Translations under genes and position numbers: made by a program
Notes under the pieces: model-generated
Seen by the model: only the letters and a program-made list of their open reading frames with translations
Databases searched by the model: none
Told to the model about the DNA's origin: nothing
From: HTCC2207 sp002685195
GTDB taxonomy: Bacteria; Pseudomonadota; Gammaproteobacteria; Pseudomonadales; Porticoccaceae
Assembly: GCA_051201675.1 (NCBI GenBank)
Contig: CP179212.1
Coordinates: 496,001-560,000 of the forward strand
Length of the DNA stretch: 64,000 bases
Reading direction: 5' to 3'
In this document: piece by piece, positions 43,853 through 51,789 of the stretch
Position numbering within the stretch: position 1 is the first letter of the stretch
Layout: each line of letters begins with the position of its first letter

Positions 43853-45058
43853 ATGGTTGATAAAAACTTAGTTACAAGCGTGCTTAAGTTTACGGAAACT
43901 AAAGACATGCCTATCTCTACTTTATCATTGTTGAACGCTGATGGAGAGATTTTAGAAGGAGCTCAAGAACCTAAGATAGATAAAAACACTGCTCTTAAGA
44001 TCTATCGGGATATGAACTACATTCGAGTCCTTGATGAAAGAATGATTGGCGCCCAGCGTCAGGGCAGACTGAGCTTTTATGTAACCTGTACTGGTGAAGA
44101 GGCATCGGTGGTCGGGTCTATAGCAGCGTTCTCAAGCCAGGACATGGTAATGAGCCAGTATCGAGAACATGCTGCTCTGCGATATCGTGGATTTACCTCT
44201 CAGCAGTTTATGAATCAGCTATTGAGTAATGATCTTGATTTGGGAAAGGGTCGTCAGATGCCAATTCACTATGGTAGTCGCGATCTAAATTACATGACGA
44301 TTAGCTCACCGTTAGCGACTCAAATCCCTCAGGCAGCAGGCTATGCTTACGGACAAAAATTATCAGGTAATGATACCTGCACCATTTGTTATTTTGGAGA
44401 AGGTGCTGCGTCGGAGGGTGATTTCCATGCTGGGCTGAACATTGCTGCTGTGTCTAAGTGCCCAGTGGTCTTTGTGGTTCGCAATAATGGATATGCCATT
44501 TCAACACCAACCTCTGAGCAATTTGTGGGTGATGGTATAGCCCCTCGGGGAGTTGGCTACGGGATTCCAGCAATAAGAGTGGATGGTAACGATATTTTAG
44601 CGGTTCATGCTGCGTCTATTGAGGCTAGAAATTTAGCAATCGAGAAGAATACGCCAGTGATCGTAGAGACGATGAGCTATCGCCTCGGCGCTCATTCTAC
44701 CTCTGATGACCCAACGAGTTATAGAACTTCAGAAGAAGAGGAAATGTGGCGTCAGAAGGATCCTATTGAGCGTATGAGGAAATGGCTACTTGGCAAGGGT
44801 TGGTGGAGTGATCAGCAAGATCATCAAATGAAAGATGAATATAAGGAAGAGATACTGGCTGCTCTGAAATCTCAAGAAAAACGTCAGCCACCAGTGCTTG
44901 ATCATTTGATCTCTGATGTTTATCAAACACCACCTGCGCACTTGCGGGAACAGTATTCAGAGTTACTGGCTCATATTGATAAGTATCCCGATCACTATTT
45001 GCCGAATCCAACGAAGGGACAGGATAGCTACCACAAACCTGCAGCTCAGTTTAGCTAG
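43853..45058 (+). CDS. bkdA1: Branched-chain 2-oxoacid dehydrogenase E1 alpha subunit
   Basis: A 401-residue thiamine-diphosphate-binding subunit that decarboxylates the 2-oxoacids of Val, Leu and Ile. Landmarks are MSQYREHAALRYRGF, the ThDP/magnesium motif GEGAASEGDFHAGLN... up to RNNGYAIS, and YRLGAHSTSDDPTSYR, the phosphorylation-loop equivalent. This is the bkd type rather than pyruvate dehydrogenase. It is first in a three-gene operon (8 and 34 bp gaps). The gene for E3, dihydrolipoamide dehydrogenase, is not in the window, so a shared one must serve. The operon starts opposite an Lrp regulator. Confidence 0.9.
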   Translation: MVDKNLVTSVLKFTETKDMPISTLSLLNADGEILEGAQEPKIDKNTALKIYRDMNYIRVLDERMIGAQRQGRLSFYVTCTGEEASVVGSIAAFSSQDMVMSQYREHAALRYRGFTSQQFMNQLLSNDLDLGKGRQMPIHYGSRDLNYMTISSPLATQIPQAAGYAYGQKLSGNDTCTICYFGEGAASEGDFHAGLNIAAVSKCPVVFVVRNNGYAISTPTSEQFVGDGIAPRGVGYGIPAIRVDGNDILAVHAASIEARNLAIEKNTPVIVETMSYRLGAHSTSDDPTSYRTSEEEEMWRQKDPIERMRKWLLGKGWWSDQQDHQMKDEYKEEILAALKSQEKRQPPVLDHLISDVYQTPPAHLREQYSELLAHIDKYPDHYLPNPTKGQDSYHKPAAQFS

Positions 45059-45066
45059 GTGTAACG

Positions 45067-46044
45067 ATGCCTAAAATTAACTTGTTACAGGCGGTAAATA
45101 GCGCCTTAGATACGGCGATGGATGCAGATTCCAGAGTGGTTTGCTTAGGGGAAGATATTGGTGAGTTTGGCGGTGTTTTTCGCGCCACAAGTAAACTTCA
45201 AGAAAAGTATGGCAAGCAGCGTTGTTTTAATACCCCCATAACCGAGCAAGGTATTGTGGGTTTTTCGATAGGATTAGCGGCTCAAGGATCAGTTGCAGTC
45301 GCAGAAATTCAATTTGCTGATTATATCTTTCCTGCGTTTGATCAAATCGTTAACGAGGCTGCAAAGTTTCGCTATCGTAGTGGTGATCAGTTTAATTGCG
45401 GCGGCCTAACTATCAGAACTCCCTACGGCGGAGGCATTGCAGGAGGGCTTTATCACTCACAATCTCCAGAAGCCTACTTTTGCCATACTCCAGGTTTAAA
45501 GGTCGTCATTCCCAGTACTGCCTATCAGGCAAAGGGTTTGTTGCTGTCAGCAATTCGTGATCCTGATCCTGTGATATTTTTTGAGCCCAAGGCGATCTAT
45601 CGTGCTGAGGTGGGTGAAGTTCCAGATACAGACTACGAACTACCATTAGGCGTTGCTCAAGTGGTGAGTACAGGTACAGATATAACCCTTGTTGGATGGG
45701 GCGCACAAATGTATCAGCTTCATCGGGCGGCAAAGATGGCGGCGAAAGACGGAATTTCTTGTGAGGTCATTGATTTATGCACATTACTGCCTTGGGATTC
45801 AGATACGGTCGCTAAATCAGTAACTAAGACAGGCCGTTTAATCATCAGCCATGAAGCGCCGCGAACTGGCGGATTTGCTGGAGAGATTGCTGCGACTATC
45901 CAAGAACGTTGTTTTTTATCACTCGAGTCTCCGATTACGCGTATTACCGGATTGGACACACCATTTCCGCTAGTTTTCGAAAAAGAATACCTACCAGATT
46001 ATTTGAAAGTTTTCGAAGCGATCAAAGCTAGTGTGCATTTTTAA
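45067..46044 (+). CDS. bkdA2: Branched-chain 2-oxoacid dehydrogenase E1 beta subunit
   Basis: A 325-residue E1 beta subunit. It has the standard VCLGEDIGEFGGVFRAT start, TPITEQGIVGFSIGLA with the catalytic glutamate, GQLFNCGGLTIRTPYG-like region (here DQFNCGGLTIRTPYGGG) and VEVIDLCTLLPWD-like CEVIDLCTLLPWD. It pairs with the alpha subunit to form the ThDP site. The gene begins 8 bp after E1alpha. Confidence 0.92.
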   Translation: MPKINLLQAVNSALDTAMDADSRVVCLGEDIGEFGGVFRATSKLQEKYGKQRCFNTPITEQGIVGFSIGLAAQGSVAVAEIQFADYIFPAFDQIVNEAAKFRYRSGDQFNCGGLTIRTPYGGGIAGGLYHSQSPEAYFCHTPGLKVVIPSTAYQAKGLLLSAIRDPDPVIFFEPKAIYRAEVGEVPDTDYELPLGVAQVVSTGTDITLVGWGAQMYQLHRAAKMAAKDGISCEVIDLCTLLPWDSDTVAKSVTKTGRLIISHEAPRTGGFAGEIAATIQERCFLSLESPITRITGLDTPFPLVFEKEYLPDYLKVFEAIKASVHF

Positions 46045-46078
46045 TGGTCATAAAAGTTATTGACCAAGGGAGTTGGAG

Positions 46079-47284
46079 ATGAATAAAGATTTTATCTTGC
46101 CAGACATAGGAGAGGGTATCGTTGAATGCGAGGTTCTCGAGTGGAAGGTCAAAGAGGGCGATCTTGTTGAGGAAGATCAGGTTATAGCTGATGTGAGTAC
46201 CGATAAGGCAATTGTCGAAATACCCTCTATGCATAGTGGGCGAGTTACTAAGCTCTACTATATTGCTGGTGAAACAGCCAAGGTTCATTCTCCTTTATAT
46301 GCCATAGATATTGATGGTGAGGATGTTGAGCTACCAAATCAGGAAATAGAAACTCAGGAACACAAGTTAGAACTGGTTAAGCAGCCAATAAATGTGACGC
46401 AGAGCGAGATCAACAATAAGGTGTTAACCACGCCCGCAGTTCGCAAGTTAGCGCGAGAACATGATCTTGATCTCAATTTAATTTCTGGCTCAGGCAAAAG
46501 TGGGCGTATTCTTAAAGAAGATGTTTTGGAGTATCTTAAGCCAGATTTAAATGCACCTTTGTTATCCTTAGCTAAGGCGATAGAAGACCGAAGCGAAGCA
46601 ATTGTGGGTGTGCGCAAAATTATGGCTAATCATATGGCCGATTCAGTCGCTACTATTCCTCATTTTACGTTCGTTGACGATGTCGATGTCACTGAACTAT
46701 TGAAGTTAAGGGCTTTCTTAAAGTCCAGATACACTGAAGAAGTAAAGATCACCTTAATGCCATTACTTATAAAAGCGTTGTCTTTGTCTATTTCAGCTTT
46801 TCCCATCGTCAACAGTCGCGTTGATGGCGATTTTAGTGAAATCACTTATCTTGCTAGCCATAACATTGGTATGGCTGTGGATGGCAAAACTGGCCTTCTG
46901 GTGCCAAATATAAAAAATGTTCAACAGCGATCCATAATCGATATTGCTCATGAGGTAACTCGCTTAACAGATGCCGCCCGCAGTGGTGTTATCAATCCAG
47001 CGGACCTAAAGGATGGCACCATTACTATTTCTAATATTGGCGCAATTGGAGGCATATCTGCATCACCGATCATAAATAAGCCCGAAGTCGCTATTGTTGC
47101 TCTAGGAAAGATACAAAAGCTTCCTCGTTTCAATGATGAGGGACAGCTCGAAGAGCGCCATATAATGACAATGAGTTGGTCAGGGGACCATAGGGTAATC
47201 GATGGAGCCACAATCGCCCGTTTTAATAATTCTTGGAAAGCGTATTTGGAGAACCCCAGTACCATGCTAGCCAACATGGTTTAG
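46079..47284 (+). CDS. bkdB: Dihydrolipoamide acyltransferase E2 of branched-chain 2-oxoacid dehydrogenase
   Basis: A 401-residue E2 protein. The N-terminal lipoyl domain carries the lipoylation motif VSTDKAIVEIPS (Lys). A peripheral-subunit-binding domain follows (TTPAVRKLAREHDLDLNLIS), then the catalytic acyltransferase domain with the closing motif SWSGDHRVIDGATIA (His and Asp). Only one lipoyl domain is present. I choose the ATG at 46079 after GGAG; an in-frame TTG two codons earlier is the alternative. It completes the bkd operon and is convergent with the next gene. Confidence 0.93.
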   Translation: MNKDFILPDIGEGIVECEVLEWKVKEGDLVEEDQVIADVSTDKAIVEIPSMHSGRVTKLYYIAGETAKVHSPLYAIDIDGEDVELPNQEIETQEHKLELVKQPINVTQSEINNKVLTTPAVRKLAREHDLDLNLISGSGKSGRILKEDVLEYLKPDLNAPLLSLAKAIEDRSEAIVGVRKIMANHMADSVATIPHFTFVDDVDVTELLKLRAFLKSRYTEEVKITLMPLLIKALSLSISAFPIVNSRVDGDFSEITYLASHNIGMAVDGKTGLLVPNIKNVQQRSIIDIAHEVTRLTDAARSGVINPADLKDGTITISNIGAIGGISASPIINKPEVAIVALGKIQKLPRFNDEGQLEERHIMTMSWSGDHRVIDGATIARFNNSWKAYLENPSTMLANMV

Positions 47285-47329
47285 GTTGCGAAGGACCTAT
47301 CAGGATACAGATCATTCTGATGGTTGGTG

Positions 47330-48646
47330 TTATGGAGTCAGCGCGGAATAGTTATCCAACTGGTTGATGATAATCTTACCGTTCTTCATAACAAATACAG
47401 GCCTTTCCAATTTGCTTATATCTGCTAGAGGGTTCCCTTTGACAGCAATAATATCCGCCAGTTTACCAGCCTCGATACTACCCACCTTATCATCCCATTG
47501 AAGTAATTCAGCGCCGACGATAGTTCCGGCTTTAATGGCATCCATTGGCGTCAAGCCAGCTTCAATAAGGGCCGCAAACTCGCGGGCACACACATGGGGC
47601 TCCACTGCATATCCACAAAGATCTGAACCCACTGCAATTTTTACACCTGCTCGATAGGCCTTACCGATCATTTTCAGCCAGTCATCCCTGAAGGATAAGT
47701 AAAAATCATCATTTTTACTTTGCGCTAGTAATTTACCGCTATTGGCATAGTAATCCCCTACATAGATGGTTGGCACATAAAAGGTCCCATGATCAACCAT
47801 TAAGTCGATAGATCTTTCATCTAGGTAGCTGCCATGCTCTATAGACCGAGCTCCCGCAATAATAGCTTGATTGACTCCCTCTGTAGCATGGGCATGTGCT
47901 GCCACTGGAATGTTGTGTCTGGATGCTTCATTAATTGCAGCGGCCAATTCTTCAGGACTAAAGGATACGTTTCTTGGATTATCGCCCACTGACATGAAAG
48001 CACCAGTGACCATTATTTTTATCCAATCTGACCCGTATTTTATTTCCTGTCTAATAGCTTTTCGTATTTCATCTGGCCCATCAGCAATCAACCCATCAGC
48101 AATAACGGGTTGTTCTGGCGACATAAAGTTAATATCACCACCGCCACCAGTAATTGAGATGTAATGCCCGGCACCAGTGAGGCGAGGTCCAAGAAATATA
48201 TCATTATCGATAACTTTACGAATGTCCTGATTCGCATAGTAGACATCACCGTCACCCATTACTCTTATAGTTGTCCAACCCGCCTCAAGTAGGCCTTGCA
48301 GGGTAGACAGGCCTATTAGAGCCTTGTAGGCGGAGGAAGCTTGGAGATGACCGTTTTGATAGTCATTTTTATACAATAGAGGGTGTTCGTGGGCATTAAT
48401 CATCCCCGGCATCAGGGTTGTACCTGGGAGCTCTAATCTAGTTATCTGTTTTGGTATGTCGCTAACATCCAATACTTCAGTTATTTTATGGTCTTTCACA
48501 ATGACAGCTTTATTTTTCAGTAACTGATCCGAATAGCCATCAATTAAATAGTCAGCAACTAGGGCGTACTCTGCAGAATATGCCAGTGGTATTATGCTAA
48601 TCGCTAGTGCTAGGGACGTCAGACGTAGAGTGTTGAATATAGCCAT
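47330..48646 (-). CDS. Exported amidohydrolase, imidazolonepropionase/prolidase-like
   Basis: A 438-residue metal-dependent hydrolase with a signal peptide (LTSLALAISIIPLAYSAE), so probably periplasmic. The first metal motif is MPGMINAHEHPLL (HxH), later ones are HNIPVAAHAHATEG, GARSIEHGSYLD and IAVGSDLCGYAV (Asp); the segment GKLADIIAVKGNPLADI closes the enzyme as in this group. Relatives act on X-Pro dipeptides, hydantoins or other cyclic amides; the substrate is not readable. Convergent with bkdB. Confidence 0.83.
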   Translation of the reverse strand: MAIFNTLRLTSLALAISIIPLAYSAEYALVADYLIDGYSDQLLKNKAVIVKDHKITEVLDVSDIPKQITRLELPGTTLMPGMINAHEHPLLYKNDYQNGHLQASSAYKALIGLSTLQGLLEAGWTTIRVMGDGDVYYANQDIRKVIDNDIFLGPRLTGAGHYISITGGGGDINFMSPEQPVIADGLIADGPDEIRKAIRQEIKYGSDWIKIMVTGAFMSVGDNPRNVSFSPEELAAAINEASRHNIPVAAHAHATEGVNQAIIAGARSIEHGSYLDERSIDLMVDHGTFYVPTIYVGDYYANSGKLLAQSKNDDFYLSFRDDWLKMIGKAYRAGVKIAVGSDLCGYAVEPHVCAREFAALIEAGLTPMDAIKAGTIVGAELLQWDDKVGSIEAGKLADIIAVKGNPLADISKLERPVFVMKNGKIIINQLDNYSALTP

Positions 48647-48772
48647 ACTATATTTTTCCCTTTGTTTGATGGTTTAATTATATACTGGCGTGAATCATTT
48701 TTAGTAATGAATAATTATAAAAATATAAAGCAAAAGCCAATACAAGTAACAAAAACATTTAATACAGGGTAG

Positions 48773-50782
48773 GTGTTTGTGGCACAAAGTAATCCTAAAA
48801 AACTCTTTGATCGCGCCATAGATTTATTAAAAAAGGGTGCTTCAGATGAAGCAGAAAGTCTATGCCGTTCTTGTTTATCGAAAAATGAACATGATGTAAA
48901 TTTTTTATCTTTACTGGGGTCTATTTTACTTCGTAAGAATGATTTTGAGGGTGCTGAGAAACTTTTGAGGACAGTTGCTCAGATAGCCCCGGGTTATCCC
49001 AATGTTCAAGAGGATTTAGGTACTGTACTTCTTAACCTTGGCAAGGCCGAAGAGGCCTTGATTCCGCTTCAAAAGGCCATAGAGAATAATCCCAAGAGTG
49101 CAAGTGGGTTTTCTAAGCTTGGAGGGGCGCTCAAAAGTTTGGGTAGAGACGAGGCGGGTGATGCGACTCTTAAGTATGCCGCAGATTTGTCTCCCGCTCA
49201 GGCTGACTTGGAAAAAGCGACCTTGCTTTTTGCGGAGGGAAAATTCCGTGAATCTGAAGCGTTGGCCAAGAAGTTGATAGATAATAATCCTAGAGATGTT
49301 AATGCTGGACTACTTTTAGGGCGAATTGCAATTGATGCTCGTGCTTATGATGAAGCAGAAATATTGTTACGAAAAGTCGTGGAAATTGCACCACGGTTCA
49401 TTCCCGCATGGCATGATCTAGTAGCAGCTTTTAAAGAACAGGGTAAAGAACAGGAAGCGATTAAGGCTATTGAAAAAGCTCTTCAGTTGGAGCCAACTAA
49501 CGCGGGATCTCACTACTTTTACGCAGGGCTTTTAGCTATGGTTGGACGCACTGAGGAGTCAGCTGAGTCCTATAAGCGCGCTGTTGAGTTAGATTCTAAG
49601 TTGGTTGGTGCTTATTTAGGTCTCGGTCATGTGCTTAAAACCTTGGGTGATCAGGAGGGTGGTATTGCCGCTTATAGAGAGGCGATCGCTCTGAGGCCAA
49701 ATTTGGGTGAAATATATTTTAGTCTCTCTAACCTGAAAACATTTCGGTTCACGGATGATGAGATAGCTGACATGGTCAAGCGGATTAGTCACGAATCTCT
49801 AAGCTCTGAGTCAGTTGTGCATTTGGCCTTTAGTTTGGGTAAGGCATTTGAAGACAACAAAGACTATGACCGTGCGTTTCAATATTACAGTCAAGGCAAT
49901 GAGGTACATCGTAATAGTATCGTTTATGATCCAGTGAGAACTGAGGTATCCCACAGCAAGATAAAAGAAACGTTTAGTGGAGAGTTTTTTAATAGAATTA
50001 AGACAACACAGCCGGGTGTCAAAGGCCCCGACCCAATCTTTATCGTCGGGCTACCGCGCTCAGGATCAACGCTGTTAGAGCAGATTTTAGCTAGCCATAG
50101 TTTAGTTGATGGGACCAGTGAATTGCCAGACCTTGGGATTGTTTCCCAGATGATTACCGATAAGGATAAGGGGCGAGTCTTTCCTGGAGGTATTCTCGAA
50201 ATGAGTGATGATGAGATAACTTACTTGGGTCAGCAATATTTAGACAGATCTCAGCAACAACGCCGTGGTGCACCATTTTTTACTGACAAAATGCCTAATA
50301 ATTTCGCTCATATTGGATTGATCCAGGCAATATTACCAAATGCCAAGATCATCGATGCTCGACGCCACCCTTTAGATAGCTGTGTTGGTTCGTTTAAACA
50401 GCATTTTGCAAAAGGGCAAACATTTACCTATGACTTGTTCGAATTGGGTGAGTTCTATCTTCAATATGATCAGTTGATGGCCCACTGGAATGAAGTATTG
50501 CCGGGTAAAGTCTTGCGTGTTCAGTATGAGGATGTAGTTCAGGATTTGGAAACTCAAGTCAGACGTATCCTTGACTACTGCGATCTCCCTTTTGAAGAAA
50601 CTTGCGTTAATTTCCATGAAACTGAGCGAGCGGTCAGAACGGCTAGTTCTGAACAGGTAAGGCAACCAATTTATAACAAGTCGGTAAATACGTGGAAGCG
50701 GTTTGATTCACATATTGGTGACTTAAAAGAAGCTCTTGAGCCCCTTATAGATAAGTCTGATCCAACAATAATAGTGCGGTGA
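48773..50782 (+). CDS. TPR-repeat sulfotransferase (copy 1)
   Basis: A 669-residue cytosolic protein. The first about 400 residues are tetratricopeptide repeats (e.g. AEKLLRTVAQIAPGYPNVQE, AIKAIEKALQLEPTNAGSHY). The C-terminal part is a sulfotransferase domain with the 5'-phosphosulfate motif FIVGLPRSGSTLLEQILASH, and the 3'-phosphate motif DARRHPLDSCVGSF about 100 residues on. The enzyme would transfer sulfate from PAPS to an unknown acceptor, perhaps a protein or glycan bound by the TPR array. A start GTG at 48779 is equally possible. The stop overlaps by 4 bp the longest reading of the next gene; a paralogue lies at 58372-60372. Confidence 0.87.
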   Translation: MFVAQSNPKKLFDRAIDLLKKGASDEAESLCRSCLSKNEHDVNFLSLLGSILLRKNDFEGAEKLLRTVAQIAPGYPNVQEDLGTVLLNLGKAEEALIPLQKAIENNPKSASGFSKLGGALKSLGRDEAGDATLKYAADLSPAQADLEKATLLFAEGKFRESEALAKKLIDNNPRDVNAGLLLGRIAIDARAYDEAEILLRKVVEIAPRFIPAWHDLVAAFKEQGKEQEAIKAIEKALQLEPTNAGSHYFYAGLLAMVGRTEESAESYKRAVELDSKLVGAYLGLGHVLKTLGDQEGGIAAYREAIALRPNLGEIYFSLSNLKTFRFTDDEIADMVKRISHESLSSESVVHLAFSLGKAFEDNKDYDRAFQYYSQGNEVHRNSIVYDPVRTEVSHSKIKETFSGEFFNRIKTTQPGVKGPDPIFIVGLPRSGSTLLEQILASHSLVDGTSELPDLGIVSQMITDKDKGRVFPGGILEMSDDEITYLGQQYLDRSQQQRRGAPFFTDKMPNNFAHIGLIQAILPNAKIIDARRHPLDSCVGSFKQHFAKGQTFTYDLFELGEFYLQYDQLMAHWNEVLPGKVLRVQYEDVVQDLETQVRRILDYCDLPFEETCVNFHETERAVRTASSEQVRQPIYNKSVNTWKRFDSHIGDLKEALEPLIDKSDPTIIVR

Positions 50783-50787
50783 TCCAT

Positions 50788-51717
50788 ATGAATTTACCTA
50801 AGTTGATAGCAACTTCGGTGGTTAGGGGCAGTGAAAAAGGGCAGAGCCATGGTGGGGTATATACTATAGACTTTGATAGCCTTGTGGTTGAGCAACATAT
50901 TGATTGGAATGATGGTGAAATCGATTTTTCAGGGCGTGGTTGGGATAGAGGGCTCCGGGGGATTGAGTTCTTTGATCAACAGGTATGGATAGCAGCAAGC
51001 GATGAGCTCTTTTGCTACAGCCCAACATTTGAGTTATTAGGCTCTTATCGAAACGAATATCTAAAACACTGCCATGAAATCAGTCGTCGCGATCACTTAC
51101 TATTTCTTACTTCAACAGGTTATGACAGCCTTCTAGTGTTTAACCTAAATACGCTGAGTTTTAGTTGGGGTATGTATATTTCGAAAAATGGCAATCAGTG
51201 GGTTGGTCAACGATTCGATCCTCTGATAAATAAAGGGCCTCCATTTTCGAACAATTACCATATTAACATGGTGCATGTGGAAGAATCAGGGGTTTACTTT
51301 AGTGGTTTGCATACACGCGCATTATTGAGATTACAGTCGGATATGACTATTGCGCAGGTTTGTAGTCTTCCCGAGGGTATACACAATGCTAGACCTTTTG
51401 CAGAAGGGGTTATATTCAATGATACCAAGAGTGATGTTCTTCGCCATGTGAGACGAGAGGGGAAGGCTGTAACTGTCAAAGTTCCCTCGTACAAAGAAGA
51501 GGATTTGAAATTTCATGGAGTAGACAGTGCGCAAATCGCGAGGCAGGCCTTTGGTCGAGGCCTTTGTGTCGTGAACAATCAAATTGTAGCTGCAGGATCA
51601 TCTCCATCGACCATTGGTCTTTATGATATGGAAGCTGGAGAGCGAATAGCGGTGGTAAATTTAACCATGGATATTCGCAATGCCATTCATGGGTTAGAAG
51701 TCTGGCCATTCGAATAA
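50788..51717 (+). CDS. Predicted beta-propeller protein, DUF4915/TIGR03032-like (copy 1)
   Basis: A 309-residue protein without signal peptide. It resembles the uncharacterised TIGR03032/DUF4915 group: repeated strand segments of about 45 residues with endings such as VWIAASDELFCY and LLFLTSTGYDSLLVF, compatible with a five- to seven-bladed propeller. Six histidines are shared with the copy at 54675: His21 (SHGG), His94 and His96 (HCHE), His158 (HINM), His199 (HNARPF) and His301 (HGL), next to IFNDT and QAFGRGLCV. This suggests a metal site, but that is inference. I start at the ATG at 50788, which matches the paralogue's beginning. It is translationally close to the sulfotransferase. Function unknown. 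Confidence 0.7.
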   Translation: MNLPKLIATSVVRGSEKGQSHGGVYTIDFDSLVVEQHIDWNDGEIDFSGRGWDRGLRGIEFFDQQVWIAASDELFCYSPTFELLGSYRNEYLKHCHEISRRDHLLFLTSTGYDSLLVFNLNTLSFSWGMYISKNGNQWVGQRFDPLINKGPPFSNNYHINMVHVEESGVYFSGLHTRALLRLQSDMTIAQVCSLPEGIHNARPFAEGVIFNDTKSDVLRHVRREGKAVTVKVPSYKEEDLKFHGVDSAQIARQAFGRGLCVVNNQIVAAGSSPSTIGLYDMEAGERIAVVNLTMDIRNAIHGLEVWPFE

Positions 51718-51729
51718 TTGGATATAAAA

Positions 51730-51750
51730 AAGGCACGCTCTGCGTGCCTT
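51730..51750. terminator. Terminator between propeller gene 1 and TonB receptor 1
   Basis: AAGGCACGC-TCT-GCGTGCCTT is a perfect 9-bp stem with a 3-nt loop. The A-run before it gives a T-run for the leftward receptor gene; for the rightward gene only CTTCTC follows. Confidence 0.8.
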
Positions 51751-51789
51751 CTCTACAACAACTTTAGAACTCTGCTGATTAGGGATTCC

